NCBI RefSeq assembly: GCF_021432385.1
Contig: NZ_JAEACT010000003.1
Coordinates: forward strand, 868,001 to 932,000
Direction of reading: 5' to 3'
DNA length: 64,000 nt
Source of the DNA: Clostridium hydrogenum
Lineage (GTDB): Bacteria; Bacillota; Clostridia; Clostridiales; Clostridiaceae
The notes under the pieces were generated by a model, which saw nothing but the letters and a program-made list of their open reading frames with translations, was not told the origin of the DNA and ran no database searches. The first letter of the stretch is position 1, and the number at the start of each line of letters is the position of its first letter. This document shows positions 26,985 through 33,818 of this stretch, one piece after another. The translations under genes and the position numbers were made by a program.

Positions 26985-28377
26985 GAATCCTATTCCTCCT
27001 ATTATTTAATCTATTCTTCATAAAAAATCCCACCTTTCTTTTTAAAGATGAAAGCAAGAATACTAAAATGGCCTCAGTTAAAATAAATAAACTGTACATA
27101 ATAAATATATACAAAATAGTCAGTAATGATTGAGCTACCCCATGCTTAAGACCAACTAAACCATTACTAATAACAATTATAATAAATCCCACTAGAAAAT
27201 ATAGTATTGCATTACTTGTTACTGCGGAAACAGCTTTTGAAGGTACCGAATAAATAGCAACCGCACCAATCATAATAATAACTGTACCTACCAAAAATAG
27301 AAAATTGTAATGTAGTAATGCATTAAAAATAAGAATAACTAAAGATAAAATCAAAACGTTCTTATTTAAGTTAAATTTATACTCCTCTTCAGACTCTATC
27401 AATGCATCAGCAGCAATAGCATCCATCTTCGTAGTTTGAATTGGATCTTCAAAACAAATTTTATTAACATATGTATATTTTTTTATTCCTAAAAGGATTC
27501 TGCTAGCTTCAGCTGCTAATAATGCGCTTACATAACTGCACTGACAAGATAACGAAGGTCGTCGACCGGCTACTATTCTGAAATCAGTTGATTGAGGAAA
27601 AAAGTTTGAATATCCAAAACTATCCTCATCACCCATATATGTAGGCCCTACTGCGAAAAATGTTCCTGTCATTGTTCCACTAATATATTTAAACTTATTT
27701 CGTTTACATACAGAATCAAGCCAAACTGGAAATTGTTCTGGTGTATCTGCTGATTTAATTATCAAATCGCAATTATAATTTATACATAATTCTTCTAATT
27801 GATCCTCTGTTACTACATTAACATTCTCTGCTATTATGCTTACGTTGCGATTAATTTTAGACAATTTTTTCTGCAGTACTGATACCTTATAATCACCAAT
27901 ATCGTCTATATCAAACAACAGCTGACGATTTAAATTACTTTCTTCTACTTTATCAAAATCAACTAGAATCAATTTTCCTACACCCATTGCTGTCAAATTC
28001 CAGGCCACATGCGTTCCAATACTTCCGCAGCCAATAATCATTACTTTCTTTTGGGCTAACTTTTTTGAGCTGTTACTAATATTTTGAAACTGAAAATATG
28101 CGTCAGTTCGAGATTCAAAACAGTTTATGTCAATCTCTTCAGAGATAAGTATATTATTACTTATAAAATTATTAATAATATCCTCCCCCCATACTGTAAG
28201 GAGATCATCTTTCTTAAATCCTTTACCGTCCACCATTTGTTTAAGTTGTTCCTTTTGCAAGTCATTTAAATGATATCTGTTATTTGAAAGATCAAAGTTT
28301 CCATTTACTTCAAAAATATATTCATCGTTTTGAGCTATTATTGCTGTAAAACGATTAAGATATAGCAATTGTTCCAT
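26962..28377 (-). CDS. E1/ThiF-like enzyme fused to a membrane domain
   Basis: 471 residues in three parts. Residues 1-100 are a leader-binding-like N-terminal region. Residues about 108-330 are a ThiF/E1 adenylation domain: GCGSIGTHVAWNLTAMGVGK (116 on), DFDKVEESNLNRQLLFDID with the N-x-N-R-Q signature, and D211 in SADTPEQFP. Residues 338-445 contain four or five transmembrane helices, ending in a basic tail. E1-like proteins partner YcaO enzymes or, as MccB, adenylate a peptide C-terminus. The membrane extension is unusual and would tether modification near the exporter and M50 protease. Which reaction it catalyses is open. Confidence 0.85.
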   Translation of the reverse strand: MEQLLYLNRFTAIIAQNDEYIFEVNGNFDLSNNRYHLNDLQKEQLKQMVDGKGFKKDDLLTVWGEDIINNFISNNILISEEIDINCFESRTDAYFQFQNISNSSKKLAQKKVMIIGCGSIGTHVAWNLTAMGVGKLILVDFDKVEESNLNRQLLFDIDDIGDYKVSVLQKKLSKINRNVSIIAENVNVVTEDQLEELCINYNCDLIIKSADTPEQFPVWLDSVCKRNKFKYISGTMTGTFFAVGPTYMGDEDSFGYSNFFPQSTDFRIVAGRRPSLSCQCSYVSALLAAEASRILLGIKKYTYVNKICFEDPIQTTKMDAIAADALIESEEEYKFNLNKNVLILSLVILIFNALLHYNFLFLVGTVIIMIGAVAIYSVPSKAVSAVTSNAILYFLVGFIIIVISNGLVGLKHGVAQSLLTILYIFIMYSLFILTEAILVFLLSSLKRKVGFFMKNRLNNRRNRIHAEYDRG

Positions 28378-28395
28378 TTATATACTCACTTTCTT

Positions 28396-29457
28396 TTATA
28401 CAAGCAATGTAAAAATTATCGTTAAAGTAATAGATCCCAACATAATGGGAATGTACATCATCGATATAAATCCATAACATAAAAGCATCCTTTTTTCTGA
28501 TAATGTGTATTCATCATCGTATGTTTGCATTTTGAAATCTGATTGTATATTAAATAACCTTGTTCTCACAATTTCTACGATTCTAACTTTAATATATCGA
28601 AATGCCTTTTCTCTTAAATCAGGTATTTCAAGCATTTCTTTCAAAACTAAATAGCCATCAAGTTTCAAGAATATAAACAGATTAAAAATAACACCCAATA
28701 ATGTATCTGCTATAAACCAAGAAACTAAGAATTGAAATTTAATATATACAAACGGTCTTAGTATTAAGATAAATGATAGAATCATAAAATTCATTACTAT
28801 TCCAGAAAGATATATCACAAGTTTTTGCCACTTTTTTTTCAGAAGTGTTACTCCTGTTAAATTTACATAAGCAGCTGGCATAAACCAATACAGCATAATT
28901 CCCAATTCTGGGACATTAACGCCATAACGTTTTGCGGCAACTGTATGTCCTGTTTCGTGTAAAAAAGTAACTATCAGCAAAATCGGAATTGTCACTAAAA
29001 ATGAAGGGGTTTGAGCTGACGAAATAATATCAGAAAATATATTCACTAAACTATTATTAAAATAAATATTCAAAAAAATTCCGAAGAGCAATAGAGGTAA
29101 TGTCCCATATAATAAGATTGACGATATAATATTAACTAACAATCGAGACTTAAATAATTTATTTGGATTTAATACGCAAAATGTTAGCTTAAATATGCTA
29201 ATTTTTCTATTAACAGTGGAAGAATCAAGCATGCCGATGCCTTCAAAAGTCTGCAATAACTTATCAATTCGTTCTGCCGAATATTTTGCTTTTTTTGTTA
29301 ATTCCTCTATCCCTGTCATCCCATCCAAATTGATTAACACACTATATTCATTATTTCCTAACACATACGTTTTTTTTGTATATTTATTAAACACCATAAA
29401 ACGTCCATCTGATAGATTATTTATTTCTAAATTTCTACTTATAGTCGGATACTTCAT
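28396..29457 (-). CDS. M50-family membrane metalloprotease with N-terminal PqqD-like domain
   Basis: 353 residues. Residues 1-80 resemble a PqqD/RRE domain (RNLEINNLSDGRFMVFNKYT, YSVLINLDGMTGIEELTKKA). The rest is a multi-pass membrane protease with zinc motif H167-E-T-G-H171 inside a helix and the third ligand region KLDGY (265-269), as in site-2 proteases. Daptide and several radical SAM RiPP clusters encode such proteases, which probably cut the leader in or at the membrane. It follows the precursor genes and a small membrane gene. The ribosome site before its ATG is weak. Confidence 0.88.
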   Translation of the reverse strand: MKYPTISRNLEINNLSDGRFMVFNKYTKKTYVLGNNEYSVLINLDGMTGIEELTKKAKYSAERIDKLLQTFEGIGMLDSSTVNRKISIFKLTFCVLNPNKLFKSRLLVNIISSILLYGTLPLLLFGIFLNIYFNNSLVNIFSDIISSAQTPSFLVTIPILLIVTFLHETGHTVAAKRYGVNVPELGIMLYWFMPAAYVNLTGVTLLKKKWQKLVIYLSGIVMNFMILSFILILRPFVYIKFQFLVSWFIADTLLGVIFNLFIFLKLDGYLVLKEMLEIPDLREKAFRYIKVRIVEIVRTRLFNIQSDFKMQTYDDEYTLSEKRMLLCYGFISMMYIPIMLGSITLTIIFTLLV

Positions 29458-29643
29458 TTTTATACCACTATATCAAAAAAATTCGAAAACTTATCACAAT
29501 TTCTTCTAGATATAATTGATTTTTTGAATTTTTTGATATTATCCTTTCATAACAATTATATATCATAAAACAAAGCCAACTTCATTAAATCCGTGAGACA
29601 ATTAACATGAGTGTCAAACTTATTTTATAGGATATATTTAATT

Positions 29644-29796
29644 TTACTTTTTCCTATTAAAGACTCCTACCAAAATTAGTGCACTAGCTACGCACATAAT
29701 CGCAATAGCAGGCATAGCACTAAATTTATAAACAGTAAAATTTATAATTGTGAATATCGCAAAAATCAATAATCCAGCCTTAATGCTCTTATTCAT
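29644..29796 (-). CDS. 50-aa two-helix membrane protein
   Basis: Starts MNKSIKAGLLIFAIFTIINF and ends LILVGVFNRKK: two hydrophobic helices joined by a short YKFSAMP turn, with Lys at both ends, so a small integral membrane protein. AAGGGG lies upstream of its ATG. It is located between the precursors and the M50 protease gene. Size and topology fit a self-immunity protein or a protease/exporter helper; no family recognised. Confidence 0.6.
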   Translation of the reverse strand: MNKSIKAGLLIFAIFTIINFTVYKFSAMPAIAIMCVASALILVGVFNRKK

Positions 29797-29901
29797 TCTT
29801 TTATAATTTCCCCTTCCGACAAAATCAATCTTTGTATTTTTTGTCTATCATTTATGTTTTTTTACCTACCATTAATGACCAAAATGCAAAATCTAATTTA
29901 A

Positions 29902-29935
29902 ATATTATTGAATAATTGAGATGAATCAATAATAT
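29902..29935. other. hairpin between precursors and biosynthetic genes
   Basis: Perfect 10-bp stem ATATTATTGA / TCAATAATAT with a 14-nt loop, lying just downstream of the second precursor gene. No T-run follows on the minus strand. In RiPP operons such a structure often allows partial termination or protects the abundant precursor mRNA; that role is inferred from position only. Confidence 0.45.
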
Positions 29936-29989
29936 AAATGCATTTTTTAGTTATTTTACATATAAATGAAACTTAATTTAAAAAATTTA

Positions 29990-30139
29990 TCATGTAAAAG
30001 CCACTACGACACTTATTCCTGTAGCAAAACCCTCAGCAAAATACATAGCGTTATCACCCCAGTCAGCAGCTTCAACTTCTTCTAGACATTCAATTTCAAA
30101 ACCTTCCATCTCAAAATTTTCTATTTCTTGCTTGTCCAT
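29990..30139 (-). CDS. RiPP precursor peptide 1 (49 aa, C-terminal Thr)
   Basis: Preceded by an ideal AAAGGAGGTG. The first half is an acidic leader containing GFEIECLEEVEA; the second half is a hydrophobic core beginning ADWGDNAMYF and ending ATGISVVVAFT with Thr as last residue. The paralogous peptide beside it shares FEIE and EVEA/DVEA at the same relative position, so cleavage probably follows VEA, leaving a core of about 25 residues. Ala/Gly/Val-rich helical cores with an invariant C-terminal Thr are characteristic of daptide precursors. The single Cys lies in the leader. Modification sites are inferred, not visible. Confidence 0.78.
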   Translation of the reverse strand: MDKQEIENFEMEGFEIECLEEVEAADWGDNAMYFAEGFATGISVVVAFT

Positions 30140-30189
30140 CTTTACACCTCCTTTCTATAATTAGTAAAAGCTATTAAGTGCTAGTCCAA

Positions 30190-30327
30190 TTAATCAGCAG
30201 CAATTCCAATAACTACGCCAGCCGCCAAACCGCCAAAGAACCAATTTGAGGCAGTGCTCATAGCTTCAACATCTTCTACTTCTTCAATCTCAAAATCATA
30301 TTTTTTTTCTAATGTTGTTTCTTCCAT
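30190..30327 (-). CDS. RiPP precursor peptide 2 (45 aa, C-terminal Asp)
   Basis: Preceded by AAAGGAGTG. The acidic leader contains YDFEIEEVEDVEA; the core starts MSTASNWFFGG and ends LAAGVVIGIAAD. The small-residue spacing GGLAAGVVIG is a helix-packing pattern seen in membrane-active peptides. It shares the FEIE...VEA leader elements with its neighbour 50 bp away but ends in Asp rather than Thr, so C-terminal Thr chemistry could not apply. Two paralogues with different cores suggest either a two-component product or two independent products. Confidence 0.75.
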   Translation of the reverse strand: MEETTLEKKYDFEIEEVEDVEAMSTASNWFFGGLAAGVVIGIAAD

Positions 30328-30390
30328 AATAAATCACTCCTTTATTTGTAAATGAATTTACAATTATTGAAATTCATCTCAAAACTAAAA

Positions 30391-30582
30391 TCATTGGAAT
30401 ACCCCATATAATATCAATATAGAAGCCACACTCAAAACTATAATAGTAAGAATTGGATTTTCTCTATAATTTGAGTGTGATTTTCTAACTACAAATAGAT
30501 ATGTAAAAAATGATGCGTAAATCATAATTCCAAATTTCGCGAAGCAATTCATTTTGCACCCACTTTCTACCTTCTTACTCAT
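30391..30582 (-). CDS. 63-aa membrane protein at the head of the RiPP operon
   Basis: Two hydrophobic helices (FGIMIYASFFTYLFVV and LTIIVLSVASILILYGVF) linked by a basic SHSNYRENP loop; two Cys near the N-terminus. It is the first reading frame after the promoter and precedes both precursors. The ribosome site is weak (AAAGAG), and an internal Met at residue 11 is an alternative start. No family recognised. Likely immunity or accessory, by position. Confidence 0.5.
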   Translation of the reverse strand: MSKKVESGCKMNCFAKFGIMIYASFFTYLFVVRKSHSNYRENPILTIIVLSVASILILYGVFQ

Positions 30583-30700
30583 TTTTCTCTTTAATCAAAA
30601 ACATACAGGCTTACTAAACAAAGACAATATTTGATAATTAACTATTAAACTAATAAATTTATTTCATAATCTTGGTATAAAGGTCAATGTTTTTTTTTAC

Positions 30701-30729
30701 ATAATACCATATATATACTATTCAGTCAA
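30701..30729 (-). promoter_or_regulatory. sigma-A type promoter of the RiPP operon
   Basis: On the minus strand TTGACT and TATTAT are separated by exactly 17 bp, with a TATATATA run in the spacer. Transcription would start near 30694, about 110 nt before the 63-aa gene and about 370 nt before precursor 2. Confidence 0.75.
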
Positions 30730-30777
30730 CAATTTAGAGTAAAATAATTATTTTAAATAAAATGCCAATTTACTACA

Positions 30778-30801
30778 AACTGTTTTACTATAAATACAGT
30801 T
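30778..30801. promoter_or_regulatory. dyad upstream of the RiPP promoter
   Basis: AACTGT and ACAGTT face each other across 12 bp, centred about 60 bp upstream of the -35 box, where activators bind. One half reads ACAGTTTGT on the minus strand, which fits the 9-bp consensus of LytTR-type regulators, though those normally use direct repeats. The AgrA-like regulator at the left end of the region is one candidate. Confidence 0.35.
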
Positions 30802-31152
30802 ATATAAACCTTGAAGAAAATTAAGCTAATACTATCCCAAACATAAAAGTCTATGCAGATAAAGAAAGTTTTCTTTTCTCGTTAGATAAAGCTTCTCTTC
30901 TTTTTTATGTTGGATTTACTACACTGCACCAAAGGAGTCATTACTTTGGGTGGTATACAAAAATTAGAAACCATTAAATTTGAAAAGAAACAAAAGAAAT
31001 ATTAAAAGATGTTCATAAATTAAATGTATGGCTCACAAAAATCTATTATGAACTAAATTCAGATATGGGTGTACTAACGCAACAATTTTGTGAGATGACC
31101 GTATTTTGGGAATACGGTTTATTGAGTTGTGCCCCTTTACCAGCCCCTTATC

Positions 31153-31195
31153 AAAAAAACATCCAGTTAAAGTGATTACCTATCACTCTAACTGG
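31153..31195 (-). terminator. intrinsic terminator of a decayed membrane gene
   Basis: 14-bp stem CCAGTTAAAGTGAT / ATCACTCTAACTGG with one mismatch and a 5-nt loop. Seven T residues follow on the minus strand. Confidence 0.75.
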
Positions 31196-31211
31196 CTGCT
31201 TTTAAAATGCT

Positions 31212-31640
31212 TTATTCAATTAATATACATGCCAAAAGTATTTGCCCAACTAAACGGCTTATTAGTAATAAATATATAATGGTTGGTATAATACCAATAA
31301 TTACAGCTACTATACCTAATTTTTTCATATAATAATTCTTAATTCTATGTCCTTCAATTAATATAATTTCTTCTTTTAATTTTTCAAGAGATTTTAAGGA
31401 TACTTGAGGCTGATCTGTTTCTACAACTAATCCAGCTTGAGCTAAAGATAATAGTTTTTCAAAATACTTTTTTTAACATCATCCTTCGTATTTATTAATG
31501 ACTTTATTATATTATTATTTTCAACTTCAATATAAAATTCTTGTTGTTCTTTTGAAATTTCTTCTTTTGCATACTTTGCATGAAGTGAGCACATAATATC
31601 AAATTTTTCATTTTCATTATTTTAATGAAACTAAAAAAAC
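31212..31640 (-). pseudogene. frameshifted membrane protein
   Basis: Two frames together give a coherent protein: an N-terminal soluble part (EKFDIMCSLHAKYAKEEISK), then after a shift at a T7 tract near 31470 a segment KYFEKLLSLAQAGLVVETDQ, a charged linker, and two C-terminal transmembrane helices (LGIVAVIIGIIPTIIYLLL and LVGQILLACILIE). A second shift or lost start lies near the 5' end. It keeps its terminator. Family not recognised. Confidence 0.6.
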
Positions 31641-31782
31641 TTTCACATCTTATCCCCCTTATTATAGAGGCCGTCCACAAGTCTTGCAAACATTACTTGA
31701 CAAAGCAAGAGAGAATTTTTCAAAGTCCAGTGTTTTTTCCAAAGATACTAATTCATTTTGCATAATTATGAACCCCCTTGGG

Positions 31783-31813
31783 TCAAAAAATCCCTCACAC
31801 CGCAGTATGAGGG
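31783..31813 (-). terminator. intrinsic terminator of rlmD
   Basis: 9-bp stem TCCCTCATA / TGTGAGGGA (one G-U) followed on the minus strand by six T residues, about 60 bp past the rlmD stop. Confidence 0.85.
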
Positions 31814-31869
31814 AACATAAAACACACTATCAAATTTTCTTAAAATCCTTCAATTCCTTTGATACCAGG

Positions 31870-33246
31870 CTATTTCTTGTGTATCAACACAACAGTCTCC
31901 ACGTGCCCCGTTTCCGGAAACATATCCACCCCTTGCACTTCCTTCACCTCATATCCACCTTCACACAATATCCCCAAATCTCTTCCCAAAGTTGCCGGAT
32001 CACAAGACACATAAACTATAGTCCTAGGCCCAGCATTTGCTATAGCCTCAAGCAAAACCTTCTCACAACCCTTCCTTGGTGGATCAACAACTACAACCTC
32101 AGGTTTTATTCCTCTTTCAATTAGTTTTGGAATTTCCTCTTCTGATTTTCCAACAATGAATTCAGCATTAGTTACTTTATTTTGATCTGCATTAATTTTT
32201 GCATTTTCAATTGCCTCTGGTATTATTTCTACTCCGTACACCATCTTTGCATTTTGTGATAAAAACAAAGATATAGTACCTGTTCCGCAATAAGCATCAA
32301 AAACAACTTCTTTGCCTGTAAGCCCTGCATACTTAAGTGCTGCACTATAAAGTTTTTCTGTTTGAACTGGGTTAATTTGAAAAAATGATTTTGAAGAAAT
32401 ATTAAATTTAAACTCACCTATGTAATCTTGTATTTGGTCTTTTCCCCACAGTGTTATTTCCTTATCTCCAAGAATTACATTTGTTTTTTTACTGTTAATG
32501 TTTTGAATTATTCCTGTTACTTCATTAATATTTTCTGTTATAGTTTCTATTAATTCTTTTTTATGAGGTAAGTTTTCGTTAGTTGTAACTAGAACAAGCA
32601 TTATCTGTTCTGTTTTAAAACCTCTTCTCACCATAATATGTCTTAAAGTTCCTGTTCCAGTTTGCTCGTTGTAACCTCTTATTTTATATTCCTTCATCCA
32701 AGCCTTAACAAGCTTCATTATTTCGTTTGCTGCTTCAAATTGTATGTAACATTTATCAATGTCTATTATTTCATGGCTTCTCTCCGCATAAAATCCAATT
32801 TGAGGTTCACTATTTTTTTCTCCTACAGGCAGCTGAACTTTGTTTCTATAGTAATGCGGTGGATTCATTCCAATAGTATCATGTACAATTACAGAATCCA
32901 TATTAATTTTACCTATTCTCTCAATGCAGTCTACAACCTTCTGCTTTTTAAATTCAAGCTGTGCTTCATAAGAAAGATGCTGCATTTGACAGCCTCCGCA
33001 TCTTTTATAATTATGACATGTTGGTTCTGTTCTATCCTTTGCCGCCTCAATTACTTCTATTAATCTACCAAAAGCAAAATTTTTATTTACCTTAGTTATT
33101 TTAATTCTAACCTTCTCACCTTTAATTGCACCTTTTACAAATATAGTGAAGTTATCTATTTTTCCAACTCCTTCACCCATATTTCCAAAACCATCTATGT
33201 AAATTTCATAATCTTTATTCTTCTCTACTGGAATCACTTTATTCAT
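31870..33246 (-). CDS. rlmD: 23S rRNA uracil-5-methyltransferase, RlmD/RumA family
   Basis: 458 residues. An N-terminal TRAM domain precedes the iron-sulfur cysteines in [18 protein letters not shown] and a later Cys in [10 protein letters not shown]. The SAM site is [15 protein letters not shown]; the catalytic motif is [16 protein letters not shown] with the nucleophile in [13 protein letters not shown]. It makes 5-methyluridine in 23S rRNA; in Gram-positive bacteria the exact target (RlmCD sites U747/U1939) cannot be assigned from sequence alone. The start is the ATG three codons into the longest frame, eight bases after AAGGG. A decayed partial copy lies near position 2000, bracketing the accessory region between them. 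Confidence 0.93.
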   Translation of the reverse strand: MNKVIPVEKNKDYEIYIDGFGNMGEGVGKIDNFTIFVKGAIKGEKVRIKITKVNKNFAFGRLIEVIEAAKDRTEPTCHNYKRCGGCQMQHLSYEAQLEFKKQKVVDCIERIGKINMDSVIVHDTIGMNPPHYYRNKVQLPVGEKNSEPQIGFYAERSHEIIDIDKCYIQFEAANEIMKLVKAWMKEYKIRGYNEQTGTGTLRHIMVRRGFKTEQIMLVLVTTNENLPHKKELIETITENINEVTGIIQNINSKKTNVILGDKEITLWGKDQIQDYIGEFKFNISSKSFFQINPVQTEKLYSAALKYAGLTGKEVVFDAYCGTGTISLFLSQNAKMVYGVEIIPEAIENAKINADQNKVTNAEFIVGKSEEEIPKLIERGIKPEVVVVDPPRKGCEKVLLEAIANAGPRTIVYVSCDPATLGRDLGILCEGGYEVKEVQGVDMFPETGHVETVVLIHKK

Positions 33247-33263
33247 AAATTTCACCCTTCTAA

Positions 33264-33361
33264 AGATATACCATTGTGAAACTTAAAATTTATTTGTAAC
33301 AAAATGCCGTCTTCTATGCATTTTGTTGCACATGAATTTTAATAGTTGAGCTGGTATATCT
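33264..33361. repeat. R1 palindromic repeat, copy E
   Basis: R1 element immediately upstream of rlmD. Both ends carry the compensating change AGATATACC / GGTATATCT, so the outermost base pairs are preserved although the bases differ from other copies. This covariation argues that the folded form matters or that the element spread as an intact palindrome. Confidence 0.85.
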
Positions 33362-33378
33362 ATACGTATATTTTTTCA

Positions 33379-33558
33379 CAGAGTACAGATGACAGAGTAC
33401 AAAGTACAGTGAAGGTTGATTTATCTTCCTTACGTCTGATAAATCTTAAAACTTATATAAAATACCATATAAAAGGTTTGGACTTCACCAATTAAATTTT
33501 TAAATTTCCTGTTTCAACAGAAAATTAACCTTCGCTGTACTCTGTACTTTGTACTCTG
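33379..33558. repeat. R2 inverted-repeat element, copy 1
   Basis: About 180 bp. Ends are near-perfect inverted repeats of over 30 bp made of GAGTACA-type heptamers and GTACAGTGAAGG. The interior holds smaller stems such as the GATTTATC...GATAAATC pair and TTTCTGTTGAAACAGAAA-like arms. No open frame. It lies between rlmD and the adenine deaminase gene. Confidence 0.85.
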
Positions 33559-33617
33559 ATTTCTTATTATAACATATCTATTTGAACTTGTGAAAAACAT
33601 AAATATACTATTTGAAA

Positions 33618-33808
33618 CAGAGTACAGTGAATGATAATTTACCTTTCGCTTTGCTTATGTAAATCTTAAACTTAAATGTTGTCAGCTTCGCTGAACACCA
33701 TATATGCTGGCATTGCGTAAGCAATAAAAAATAAGTTCTTAGACTTTTCTACGCTGGCGTAGAAAAATCATCCTTCACTGTACTCTGTACTCTGTACTCC
33801 GTACTCTG
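33618..33808. repeat. R2 inverted-repeat element, copy 2
   Basis: About 190 bp, 60 bp from copy 1 in the same intergenic region, with ends CAGAGTACAGTGAATG and its complement-like CACTGTACTCTG series. Inner stems TTCTACGCTGGCGTAGAA and GTCAGCTTCGCTGAACAC-like arms differ from copy 1, so the two are not a simple recent tandem duplication. It ends 10 bp before the adenine deaminase stop. Confidence 0.8.
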
Positions 33809-33818
33809 AGTTAAATAT

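Larger units (their letters stand above)
30583..31152. other. regulatory region and remnant sequence upstream of the RiPP operon
   Basis: The left part carries the promoter and dyad listed separately. From about 30834 to 31173 the plus strand contains two short open stretches in one frame region, VYADKESFLFSLDKASLLFY and KETKEILKDVHKLNVWLTK, separated by stop codons and without a start or ribosome site. It looks like a decayed gene, but I cannot name a family. Confidence 0.4.

Noticed and set aside
31684..32124. 146-codon plus-strand frame opposite rlmD
   Set aside because: Antisense shadow of the conserved RlmD C-terminus; no ribosome site and no family resemblance.
33379..33808. Possible CRISPR array from repeated GTACTCTG units
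   Set aside because: Units lie only at the ends of R2 palindromes, with no regular spacers or cas genes.
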